Part shown: positions 1 to 6,465 of the stretch, piece after piece | Numbering within the stretch: the stretch's first letter is position 1 | How the letters are laid out: every line of letters starts with the position of its first letter | NCBI GenBank assembly: GCA_003445035.1 | Contig: DLVV01000135.1 | Span: 3,197 to 9,846 of the forward strand | DNA length: 6,650 nucleotides | DNA from: Planctomycetaceae bacterium | GTDB taxonomy: Bacteria; Planctomycetota; Planctomycetia; Planctomycetales; Planctomycetaceae | Direction: 5' to 3' | Notes under the pieces: generated by a model | What the model saw: the letters and a program-made list of their open reading frames with translations, nothing else | Databases searched by the model: none | Told to the model about the DNA's origin: nothing | Position numbers and translations under genes: made by a program

Positions 1-224
1 TCGAGGTCCCCACCGTCAAACAGCAACCCCCCACGAGTGGTCCTCACCCAGGTGTTCTCGGGATGCTTGCGGCCGAGTTCGTCCAGGGCGTTGAGCGCCA
101 TCCGCGGCTGGTTGTTCTCCTGGAACTTCAGCACCCGCTCCATGTCGTCGGAGAGTTCACGACAACAGAACTTCAGTTTGCGGCCGCTGCCGCAGGGACA
201 CGGGTCGTAAAGATCCAGGGGCAT
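1..224 (-). CDS. SEC-C motif zinc-binding protein, N-terminal part (continues beyond the left edge)
   Basis: The first 74 codons are visible; the rest lies outside the window. Residues 8-21 read PCPCGSGRKLKFCC, an exact CxCx8CC SEC-C motif (Cys9, Cys11, Cys20, Cys21). This is the zinc-binding element known from the SecA C-terminus and many stand-alone bacterial proteins. From about residue 25 the sequence turns helical (RVLKFQENNQPRMALNALDE), resembling the start of a TPR-like repeat, so a SEC-C plus helical-repeat protein is likely. The ATG at 222-224 is chosen because the motif begins only seven residues later and no ATG or GTG occurs in frame back to about 305. No strong Shine-Dalgarno sequence precedes it. 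The gene lies 86 bases downstream of the GH10-like gene on the same strand and may be co-transcribed, but it also has its own candidate promoter. The SEC-C assignment is firm; the cellular role is unknown. Confidence 0.88.
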   Translation of the reverse strand, partial: MPLDLYDPCPCGSGRKLKFCCRELSDDMERVLKFQENNQPRMALNALDELGRKHPENTWVRTTRGGLLFDGGDL

Positions 225-284
225 ACCGGTGAGAGAATTGCGCCGAGAGGCTGGGGAGCGAAGAGTCGGCCATCGAGTGGGTAG

Positions 285-313
285 ATGGTAGCAGACCGGA
301 TGGGGTTTGTTCA
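285..313 (-). promoter_or_regulatory. Candidate sigma-70-type promoter for the SEC-C gene
   Basis: On the minus strand a -35-like TGAACA (313-308) is followed after 17 bases by TACCAT (290-285), preceded by an extended -10 TGC (293-291). The predicted start near 278 gives a leader of about 54 bases before the ATG at 224. The -35 box begins with the stop codon of the GH10-like gene. Matches are 4 of 6 in each hexamer, so this is a by-eye prediction only. Confidence 0.3.
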
Positions 314-1816
314 GTTGGCCGGCCAGTGTCCGAATCGGTGGGCGTGAATCGTCTGGACAACCGGGCGGGGTGCACCGGTCCCGTCGAGCAGCCCGGAGGT
401 GGGAAATCCGGAGGGGCCCCGGTCATCGAGGTGCGCCCAGGTGATGCCGGCCACGCTCTGCTTGGCCAACAACAACGGCAACACCGCGTCGACCCAGTCG
501 GCCTGAAGTGTCTCGGTCCACTCCTCGCTCTCGGAACTTTCCGGATCGTCAAATTTGGCCGATCGCACAAATCGCCCTCCCGCGTCCTGGCCACCCGAGG
601 AGGGCGCGGCGATCGTCACGTACAATGGCAGGCCCAGCGTACTCCAGATGTCGAGCAGCCGAGACAGATCGAGCAGGTCGCGGCGACCGGGATCGGCCGG
701 AACGAATCCCGACGTGATCTCGAGGGCAATTCCCGAGAGTCCCGGGGCACAACGGACCAGCGCATCGACGAACTGCAACGGGCTGAGCAGGTGGTCACCG
801 GCCGACTGGTAGCCCCCCCACGGCTGCTCGATCCGCACCAGCAACTGTTCGACATCGTCGACCCCACGAGCCACCTCGACGGCGCGAGCCAGCAGCGCCA
901 ACCGCCCCTCTTCGTTGAGATCCAGTGCTCCGCCGGTGTTGACCCTCGAGGCCAACTCCCAGACCCGGATCCGGCCAACGAACCGCGACACGGCCGTCTC
1001 CACGAAGTCACACACGAAACTCTGCAGGTTTTCGAGGTCCCCCGACCACGCCCCCAGCCATTCGGGCAACCCATCGACGCCGAAATCCAGCAGCGGACCA
1101 CCGTGCGGCAGGAGTTTGTGTTCGACAGTCCAATCGACCAGCCCGTCCGACTCCTCCCACTCGTACTCTCCCTCGATCGCCTCGATCCGATTCCAGCAGA
1201 TCGGCAGCGTGGCCGAATTGAACACGCCTCCGGGAAGGCTCTCCCACTGGGTCGGACTCTCACCGGCCAGGCCACAGCCCAGCAGGGCGGGAAATCGCTT
1301 CGAACGCTGGCAGCGAACGGCCAGTCGCTGGTTGATGTAGGCGCCGGTCAGCATCTGGGCGGCATTGTGAGCATGGACCAGGGCGGCTTCGGAAAAGCGG
1401 CACGCCTCGTCGGGGTCATCCTGGGCCGAGGTGGCACGGGCGAAGATCTGGTGCGCCTGACGACTGGCCTCGTCGAATCCCTCCGGCACCGACATGCCCG
1501 AGATTTCCCAGGCGGCCAACTGGTTCCTGAGTTGACCGATCTTTCCCCGAGCCAGTTCAAGGGCCAGCAGGTAAACGGTGTCCTGCTCGCGAAGACTCGA
1601 GGTGCTGATCAGGGTGCGACCAAAGCCGGGAACCGGCCAGGCCACGTGCAGACGGCCGCTGTCAGAACTCGGACGGCGACAGACCAACTCGTCACCCTCG
1701 CGTTCGACACGTGTCGGAAAGACACGACCGTCAAACCCGCTGATGTAGGCCTGCTCGGCCTCGGGCCACCCATCGAGGAAACCGGGCGGAGACACCCGGA
1801 ACCGCATCACGCCCAT
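311..1816 (-). CDS. Glycoside hydrolase family 10-like (endo-xylanase fold) protein, probably catalytically inactive
   Basis: The protein has 501 residues from the ATG at 1816. TTG at 1828 and ATG at 1807 are alternatives; related proteins, as I recall them, begin near MGVMRF. About 180 N-terminal residues form a separate domain of unknown function. From about residue 195 the chain follows the GH10 TIM barrel: FNSATLPICWNRIEAIEGEY (strand 1), GGPLLDFGVDGLPEWL (equivalent of GHxLxWHxxxPxWL), RIRVWELASRV (acid/base strand), GLPLYVTIAAPS (nucleophile strand), and a C-terminal GITWAHLDDR...GLLDGTGAPRP matching the GH10 'WxxxD...LLDxxxxPKP' end. The acid/base Glu aligns with Arg291 and the nucleophile Glu with Ile402; the His and Trp-His of subsite -1 are also absent. 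No signal peptide is seen, so it is probably cytoplasmic. The fold is well supported by order and spacing; loss of xylanase activity is inferred. A substrate-binding or structural role is possible. Confidence 0.82.
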   Translation of the reverse strand: MGVMRFRVSPPGFLDGWPEAEQAYISGFDGRVFPTRVEREGDELVCRRPSSDSGRLHVAWPVPGFGRTLISTSSLREQDTVYLLALELARGKIGQLRNQLAAWEISGMSVPEGFDEASRQAHQIFARATSAQDDPDEACRFSEAALVHAHNAAQMLTGAYINQRLAVRCQRSKRFPALLGCGLAGESPTQWESLPGGVFNSATLPICWNRIEAIEGEYEWEESDGLVDWTVEHKLLPHGGPLLDFGVDGLPEWLGAWSGDLENLQSFVCDFVETAVSRFVGRIRVWELASRVNTGGALDLNEEGRLALLARAVEVARGVDDVEQLLVRIEQPWGGYQSAGDHLLSPLQFVDALVRCAPGLSGIALEITSGFVPADPGRRDLLDLSRLLDIWSTLGLPLYVTIAAPSSGGQDAGGRFVRSAKFDDPESSESEEWTETLQADWVDAVLPLLLAKQSVAGITWAHLDDRGPSGFPTSGLLDGTGAPRPVVQTIHAHRFGHWPAN

Positions 1817-1886
1817 GAACGTTCTCAACCCCCCGTCAAATGGTCACCGCCGGCTCGAGTGGCCCGGCCCGGCACCACGATCCCAG

Positions 1887-1914
1887 TCTATACCCCCGCC
1901 CAGTGCGTTGTCCA
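1887..1914 (-). promoter_or_regulatory. Candidate promoter for the GH10-like gene
   Basis: On the minus strand TGGACA (1914-1909, 5 of 6 to TTGACA) is followed after 16 bases by TATAGA (1892-1887, 4 of 6 to TATAAT). The predicted start near 1880 gives a leader of about 64 bases to the ATG at 1816. The -35 box shares bases 1909-1913 with the -35 box of the rightward promoter. Confidence 0.4.
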
Positions 1915-1936
1915 AGTGAGGTTCGGCTGGTAAATT
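1908..1936 (+). promoter_or_regulatory. Candidate promoter for the purC remnant
   Basis: TTGTCC (1908-1913, 4 of 6) is followed after exactly 17 bases by TAAATT (1931-1936), with an extended -10 TGG in front (1928-1930). The predicted start at about 1942-1944 would leave a leader of only 6 to 8 bases before the ATG at 1950, so the mRNA would be nearly leaderless. This fits the absence of a Shine-Dalgarno sequence before that ATG. Confidence 0.4.
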
Positions 1937-1949
1937 CTCACCCTGGACA

Positions 1950-2180
1950 ATGATGGAGCCTGTTCAACGAGGATCAGCCTCGGATGCCGCTGCTTTGCTT
2001 GAGAGTTCGGTCGAGGGAGTTCCGGTTCGACGCGGGAAAGTCCGCGACTGGCTGGAAACCACCGACTGGGACAAAGACAGCGAACCACCGGCACTGCCCG
2101 ACGACGTCGCGACTCGGACGCGAGCAAAATACATCGAGGCGTTCGAACTGCTCGTCGGCGATGCGTTTCCCTGGGTCTGA
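1950..2180 (+). pseudogene. purC: purC (SAICAR synthase) remnant with in-frame internal deletion
   Basis: Intact PurC, phosphoribosylaminoimidazole-succinocarboxamide synthase, joins aspartate to CAIR with ATP in purine synthesis and is about 240-300 residues long. Here only 76 codons remain. Residues 16-33 ([18 protein letters not shown]) match the PurC N-terminus, normally followed by VYDLG and the ATP-binding strands. Residues 31-76 ([17 protein letters not shown], then [17 protein letters not shown]) match the extreme C-terminus, normally preceded by SFDKQF. Both ends converge on Val31-Arg32-Asp33 (2040-2048), and everything between is missing: ATP site, CAIR and aspartate sites. The frame stays open across the join. 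The start is the first of two adjacent ATGs (1950, 1953), close behind a candidate promoter. The product cannot be an active synthase. A real deletion or an assembly fault are both possible. The family assignment of both halves is confident. Confidence 0.85.
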
Positions 2181-2211
2181 GCCGCGGTGAGCAACGGTTC
2201 AATTCAAAGCT

Positions 2212-2225
2212 CATTTGCCATTTGC
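2212..2225 (+). repeat. Tandem heptamer CATTTGC x2 upstream of the kinase gene
   Basis: Bases 2212-2218 and 2219-2225 are identical copies of CATTTGC in direct tandem. The second copy overlaps the candidate -35 box (2222-2227) of the kinase promoter. It could be an operator half-site pair or chance; a single site in one sequence cannot decide. Confidence 0.35.
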
Positions 2226-2250
2226 AACAGTCGTTGGCGGGCCGCATAAT
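2222..2250 (+). promoter_or_regulatory. Candidate promoter for the protein kinase gene
   Basis: TTGCAA (2222-2227, 4 of 6) is followed after exactly 17 bases by CATAAT (2245-2250, 5 of 6). An AT-richer stretch lies just upstream (about 2199-2221). The predicted start near 2257 leaves a leader of about 48 bases to the ATG at 2305. The purC remnant has no visible hairpin terminator after its stop at 2180, so read-through into the kinase gene is also possible. Confidence 0.4.
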
Positions 2251-2294
2251 GGCGGTGCCTTCGAGCAGGTGCAACCACTTTGTAGCGATTTTTC

Positions 2295-2300
2295 GAGCGG
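2295..2300 (+). promoter_or_regulatory. Ribosome binding site deciding the kinase start
   Basis: GAGCGG lies four bases before the ATG at 2305. It favours this ATG over the in-frame TTG at 2215, whose extra 30 codons would run through the candidate promoter. Confidence 0.4.
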
Positions 2301-2304
2301 AACC

Positions 2305-3957
2305 ATGGACACCCCCCTACCAGATCCACCTGCTGCGGATCCGTCGCCTGGCCAGGGTGATGCGACAGGTGAACAGGGGCTCGAAGAAACGTTCGTGCCC
2401 GGTGAAGCCGATACCGGTACCGGAGACCTGGCCAAGATGGCCAAGATGGCCAAGGCCGAGGACCAACCCGAAAACGAGTCCGCGCCGGCAGCCACCTCGA
2501 GCGAACCGACGGATTCCGCACGCAAGAGCAAGGCATCGGAACTCGGCGACTTCAAACTGATGAAGAAGCTCGGCGAGGGCGGGATGGGCGAGGTTTACCT
2601 GGCCCGTCAACAGGGACTCGATCGCAACGTCGCTCTCAAGGTGCTCTCCAAGCAACTCGGAAAGAAGGAGGCGTTCGTCGAGAGGTTCTTCCGCGAAGCC
2701 CGCGCCATGGCCCGGCTGGACCACCCCAACGTACTCAAGGTCTACGCCGTCGAAACCGACAAGGGACGTCACTACGTGGCGATCGAACTCGTCGACGGAC
2801 AGAGCATGCAGGACTGGATCGACCAACTGGGACACCTGAGCGTCCCCGATTCGGTGCTGGTGACCATCCTCTGCGCCGAGGCCCTGCGGCACGCACACGA
2901 GGCCGAACTGGTCCACCGTGACATCAAGCCTGACAACGTGCTGGTGACCAAAACCGGCCTGGTCAAGGTGGCCGACTTCGGGTTGGCCAAAGCCGCCGAC
3001 GAAGACGTGTCGATGACACAAAGCGGCACCGGGATGGGCACACCGCTGTACATGGCCCCCGAGCAGGCACACGACGCCAAGACGGTCGACCTTCGGGCCG
3101 ACATCTACTCGCTGGGCTGCAGCCTCTATCACTTCCTGACCGGAGAACTCCCCTTCCAGGGCAACACGGCCCTGGAACTGGTGATGGCCAAGGACAAGGG
3201 ACTGTTCACCTCCGCCCGCAAGCTCAACAACCAGATCCCCGATCGTCTCGACCTGATGGTCGACCGGATGATCGCCAAAGACCCCAACCACCGTTACAGC
3301 GACTGCAGCGAACTGCTCAATGACCTGAACTCGTTGGATCTGGCCGGCGAGACTCTGAGTTTCATCGAGGGTGCGGAACCGGCCGCCGCCGGGAGTGCCA
3401 CATCGACGCGGCCCACTCCAGCCCCCTCACGGGCCCGCACCAACAAGCCGGCCTCGTCGCTTCCGGCCGTCACGTTGCCGCCTCCCAGTTCCGCCGAGGA
3501 TGCGGCATCACAGCGAGCCACAGCCGACGACGACGACAAGTGGTTTGTCCAGCACACCAACGCCAAGGGCCGCACCGCCGTCAGCCAGATGTCCACCAGC
3601 AGGGTGCGGCAGGCCATTGAAGGCAAGTTGCTGGACCTCAAGGCCCGCGCCAAGCAGAAACAGAGCGATTCGTTCATGCCGTTGGCACAGTTCGCTGAGT
3701 TCGAGCCACTGATCAAGAAACGGATCGCCCAGTCACGGTCCGGAGGCGGCGGCCTGAAAAACATCTACCAGAAACTCGACAAACAACACCAGCGGCAAAA
3801 GAAGTGGAAGGCCCTGAATTTCCTGTTTCGCAGCGCCATGGGCTGGGTCTGGCTGATCGTGTTCCTGGCCATCGTCGTCGGCGTGTCGCTGGGCGCGTGG
3901 TCGATCTGGGACGACACGCTCGGTCCGAAACTGCAGGAGTTGTTCAACTGGAAGTGA
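2305..3957 (+). CDS. Hanks-type Ser/Thr protein kinase with GYF-like domain and C-terminal membrane anchor
   Basis: This 550-residue protein transfers phosphate from ATP to Ser/Thr of unknown targets. Residues 1-80 are acidic and disordered-looking, with a short AKMAKMAK repeat. The kinase domain spans about 83-345 with a complete active site: LGEGGMGEV loop (89-97), VALK Lys112, alpha-C Glu131, VHRDIKPDN (203-211, Asp206), DFG (224-226), activation segment ending in GTPLYMAPEQ, and YSLG of helix F. All residues for catalysis are present, and it is an RD kinase, so activation-loop phosphorylation is likely. A Pro/Ala/Ser/Thr-rich linker (about 360-410) leads to a domain at 413-470 (WFVQHTNAKGRTAV...FMPLAQF) resembling the bacterial GYF_2 fold. 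A basic linker follows, then one hydrophobic helix at 514-535 (WVWLIVFLAIVVGVSLGAW), and only about 15 residues remain. Kinase and GYF-like domain should be cytoplasmic, with no external sensor. The kinase call is certain; the GYF-like call is by pattern. Confidence 0.96.
   Translation: MDTPLPDPPAADPSPGQGDATGEQGLEETFVPGEADTGTGDLAKMAKMAKAEDQPENESAPAATSSEPTDSARKSKASELGDFKLMKKLGEGGMGEVYLARQQGLDRNVALKVLSKQLGKKEAFVERFFREARAMARLDHPNVLKVYAVETDKGRHYVAIELVDGQSMQDWIDQLGHLSVPDSVLVTILCAEALRHAHEAELVHRDIKPDNVLVTKTGLVKVADFGLAKAADEDVSMTQSGTGMGTPLYMAPEQAHDAKTVDLRADIYSLGCSLYHFLTGELPFQGNTALELVMAKDKGLFTSARKLNNQIPDRLDLMVDRMIAKDPNHRYSDCSELLNDLNSLDLAGETLSFIEGAEPAAAGSATSTRPTPAPSRARTNKPASSLPAVTLPPPSSAEDAASQRATADDDDKWFVQHTNAKGRTAVSQMSTSRVRQAIEGKLLDLKARAKQKQSDSFMPLAQFAEFEPLIKKRIAQSRSGGGGLKNIYQKLDKQHQRQKKWKALNFLFRSAMGWVWLIVFLAIVVGVSLGAWSIWDDTLGPKLQELFNWK
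2431..2454 (+). repeat. Short in-frame tandem repeat (9-base unit GCCAAGATG)
   Basis: Two full copies of GCCAAGATG and a partial third (GCCAAG) encode AKMAKMAK at kinase residues 43-50, in the disordered acidic N-terminal region. The unit is a multiple of three, so gain or loss of a copy would keep the frame. Confidence 0.6.
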
Positions 3958-3973
3958 CAACCGGCACATCCGT

Positions 3974-3979
3974 TAGAAT
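3974..3979 (+). promoter_or_regulatory. Weak -10-like element in the 152-base gap before the exported protein gene
   Basis: TAGAAT (5 of 6 to TATAAT) lies 17 bases after the kinase stop. The best -35-like match, GTGACA (3954-3959, overlapping the kinase stop codon), is only 14 bases away, shorter than usual, so support is weak. If used, the leader would be about 120 bases. The gap 3958-4109 shows no convincing terminator hairpin with a T-run and no conserved RNA that I recognise. Confidence 0.2.
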
Positions 3980-4109
3980 CTCCCCCTGCGACCCGTCGAT
4001 GGCGAATGTCCCACGGTGGCACCCCGTCGGTGGTCGATAGGCATAAGGAAGTGACGGGCCGTTTTGCAGAACCCGGCCACGTATTCGGGACCTTCTTCGA
4101 GTTCGACTC

Positions 4110-6431
4110 ATGCACCGCCGGATGGATGCCTGGCTGCTGGTGGCGGCGACACTTGCCGCGTGTCTGGCACCGACCGAGATTCCCGGCGGTGAGATCCGGC
4201 TGAGCGACGGCACGGTACTGCGGGGGAAAATCCGGCCGCAACAGTCCCTGGCCCTCTCCAAGCAACGTAGCGCCGGTGAGTTGACCACGTACCCCATCGT
4301 CGCGGCCGTCACGCCGCTGAAGCGGTACTTCGTTCCCACCCGTCTGGTTGCCGAATTGAACAACGACGCCGACCTGGATCGGTTCGAAACGTTCACGCTG
4401 TCCAAACGCAAGGCGAAGTTCTCGACAAAACTGCAGGCGCTGGGGGCTCCGGAGGAGGTGGGAGAATGGGACGAATTCGGACGGCGGCGGCTGGTGTTCC
4501 AGATCAAGGACCGAAAGATCAACGTCTATCAGTGGGTCACCAAGCTGACGCCCCACCAGGCCACCGTCGTCGCCCAGGGCTTCGGCTGGACGCACGGCCT
4601 TTCCACGAATTCGATCGCCGCCGACGTGCTCGACCGGTGGCTCCGACGCGTCACCGATGCCAATCGGCTGGAAGACCGCCTGGCCATCGCCCGCTTCTAC
4701 CTCCAGGCCGACATGTTCAAGCAGGCCCGCCGCGAGTTGCAGGCCGCTCGAGCAGCATTTCCCGGAGCGACAAAGAAGATCGAGAGCCTGCAGGGCCGAC
4801 TCGATGAACTGCTCGGACAGAGAATCCTCGACGAACTCAAGCGACGACGCGACAACGGCCAGCACCAGTTGTTTCGGGCCGCACTCGACACGTTTCCGGT
4901 CGACCAGCTCAGCGCCACCATCCGTCGACAGGTTCGCGAGTTGATCGAAGAGGACCGTGACCGAAGAGACCAGGTCGCCGCGGCCAAGCGACAGTTGACC
5001 GAAGAACTGGCGGCGGTCTCCGACACCAAGACCCGCGAGCAACTGCAGCCGCTGGTCGAGGAGATCATGCTGGAACTGAACCTCGAGTCGATCTCAAGGC
5101 TCGATGCTTTTCTGAAGTTCTCCGAAGACGCCACCCTCCAACCGAACCAGAAACTGGCCCTGGCCGGGTCGGGATGGCTGGCGGGATCGGGCAACGCCGT
5201 CACCGTGTCCCGCGACGCGGTCTCGCTGTTCCAGGCCCGGGAGTTGTTGCTGGCCGCGGTGAAAGCCGATATTGCCGACGTCCCCCCCCTGCTCTCCCGG
5301 CTCGAGGGACTCGAGGGAATCTCGCCGAAAAGAATCGCGTCACTGATCCCTCAACTGCCACCGATCCTGGACACACCCGAGATCCGTCCGGGAGTGCCCA
5401 CACTGGTCGAGCCGGTCGGCGGCGAGTTGGGCTACTGGGTGCTGTTGCCGCCGGAATACAACCCGCACCACAGCTATCCCATGCTGATCGTGTTGCACGA
5501 CGCCGGGGGCTCACCCAGGTCGAGTATCGGGTGGTGGGCCGGAACAGCCGCAAAACCCCGACCGGCCCGCCAACGTGGCTACATCGTCGTGGCCCCCGAA
5601 CTGCCCGGAGTGGTCCGGCCCGGAACCGCCGCCGCCGCCGGTGGACCGGCCAACCCCGCCGTCGACCTCCAGATCGGCCCGCCACTGCACCGGAGTATCC
5701 ACCGCGTATTGGTCGACGCCCGCAAGCGATTCCGCATCGATTCCGATCGGGTCTACCTCTCCGGACACGGCCAGGGTGCCGACGCCGCATTCGAAATCGG
5801 GATGACTCACCCCGGATGGTTCGCCGCCGTCGTGCCGATCGCCGGAAAGATGACCGACTACTGCACCTACTACTGGCACAACGCCAAAAAGCTCGCCTGG
5901 TATGTCGTCAACGGCGAACTCGACCGGGCCCGCGTCGAACACAACGCCTTCGGTCTCAACCGCATGCTCCGCCACCGGTTTCCGCTGATCTACTGCGAGT
6001 ACGCCGGACGGGGGTACGAATCGTACGCCGAGGAACTGTTCAAGATCTTCGAATGGTTGCCCCGGCACACTCGTGCCGACGACCCGAAGGAATTCGAGGC
6101 GGGCACGCTCCGGTCCTCGGACCGCCGATTCCACTGGATCGAAATGAACGCCTTGCCGTTGACCGAAACGCGTGGCCAGCGGACCCGGCCGCTGAGACTG
6201 ACAGCCAAGGTCACCGTCGGCAACTCGATCCACGTCAGTTCGGCCTCTCGCTCGACCACCCTGTGGCTTTCGCCAGGGCTGGTCGACTTCGAGAAACGGG
6301 TCAAGGTGACCGTCAACGGGCGGCGTGGCAAGAGCCGGTTCCTGGCACCAAGTATCTCGGACATGGTCGATGACTTCCGTCGCCGGGCCGACCGCGAAAA
6401 GCTCTACTGGGTGCGGCTGGACATCGAGTGA
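4110..6431 (+). CDS. Exported, possibly lipid-anchored protein with helical repeats and a C-terminal alpha/beta-hydrolase domain lacking catalytic Ser and His
   Basis: The protein has 773 residues. The first ATG is chosen because His-Arg-Arg then supplies a basic n-region; a second ATG at 4122 is possible and there is no clear Shine-Dalgarno. Residues 7-20 are hydrophobic and contain LAAC (15-18), a lipobox match, so Cys18 may be acylated; otherwise it is a plain Sec signal. Residues 27-40 (GEIRLSDGTVLRGK) form a small beta segment common in planctomycete exported proteins. About 170-340 is charged, helical and TPR-like or coiled. The C-terminal domain (about 430-652) follows the esterase/PHB-depolymerase-type fold: YWVLLPPEY, YPMLIVLHDAGG (oxyanion strand), DRVYLSGHGQGADAAFEI (nucleophile elbow), VNGELD (acid turn, Asp605) and YAGRGYESYAEELF (His loop). 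The elbow reads GHGQG instead of GHSxG (Gly554) and the His position is Tyr636. Only the acid survives, so hydrolysis is unlikely. A binding or scaffolding role is a guess. A nitrilase homologue follows 34 bases downstream. Confidence 0.88.
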   Translation: MHRRMDAWLLVAATLAACLAPTEIPGGEIRLSDGTVLRGKIRPQQSLALSKQRSAGELTTYPIVAAVTPLKRYFVPTRLVAELNNDADLDRFETFTLSKRKAKFSTKLQALGAPEEVGEWDEFGRRRLVFQIKDRKINVYQWVTKLTPHQATVVAQGFGWTHGLSTNSIAADVLDRWLRRVTDANRLEDRLAIARFYLQADMFKQARRELQAARAAFPGATKKIESLQGRLDELLGQRILDELKRRRDNGQHQLFRAALDTFPVDQLSATIRRQVRELIEEDRDRRDQVAAAKRQLTEELAAVSDTKTREQLQPLVEEIMLELNLESISRLDAFLKFSEDATLQPNQKLALAGSGWLAGSGNAVTVSRDAVSLFQARELLLAAVKADIADVPPLLSRLEGLEGISPKRIASLIPQLPPILDTPEIRPGVPTLVEPVGGELGYWVLLPPEYNPHHSYPMLIVLHDAGGSPRSSIGWWAGTAAKPRPARQRGYIVVAPELPGVVRPGTAAAAGGPANPAVDLQIGPPLHRSIHRVLVDARKRFRIDSDRVYLSGHGQGADAAFEIGMTHPGWFAAVVPIAGKMTDYCTYYWHNAKKLAWYVVNGELDRARVEHNAFGLNRMLRHRFPLIYCEYAGRGYESYAEELFKIFEWLPRHTRADDPKEFEAGTLRSSDRRFHWIEMNALPLTETRGQRTRPLRLTAKVTVGNSIHVSSASRSTTLWLSPGLVDFEKRVKVTVNGRRGKSRFLAPSISDMVDDFRRRADREKLYWVRLDIE

Positions 6432-6465
6432 AGATCCTCACCGCCGGACCGGGACCCACGGGCTG

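Noticed and set aside
326..1933. A 535-codon open frame antisense to the GH10-like gene
   Set aside because: It is low-complexity Arg/Gln/Pro-rich sequence with no recognisable domain, as expected for the complement of a GC-rich gene. The opposite strand encodes a clear fold.
1984..2190. Frameshift reading of purC (FDAGK in the next frame before VRDWLE, like FDKQFVRDWLE)
   Set aside because: The in-frame reading RRGKVRD is a much longer match to the PurC N-terminus. The FD match in the other frame is only two residues and its surroundings do not resemble PurC.
2215..2304. Longer kinase starting from TTG at 2215
   Set aside because: The extra 30 codons overlap the candidate promoter and have no kinase-like content; the ATG at 2305 has GAGCGG four bases upstream.
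3958..4109. Terminator or structured RNA in the gap after the kinase gene
   Set aside because: Only short GGCC/GGCC and CCACGGTGG self-complementary pieces are present, with no T-run, so no terminator or known RNA can be supported.
3765..5042. A 425-codon minus-strand open frame crossing the kinase end and the exported protein start
   Set aside because: It overlaps two well-supported genes, spans their intergenic gap and shows no domain; it is a GC-driven shadow.
5760..5780. Functional lipase-type GxSxG box in the exported protein
   Set aside because: The sequence reads Gly-His-Gly-Gln-Gly. The Ser just before it (551) is outside the nucleophile position.
5174..6373. A 399-codon plus-strand open frame within the hydrolase gene
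   Set aside because: Out of frame with the hydrolase, Arg/Pro-rich and without motifs; the overlapping frame has the alpha/beta-hydrolase signature.
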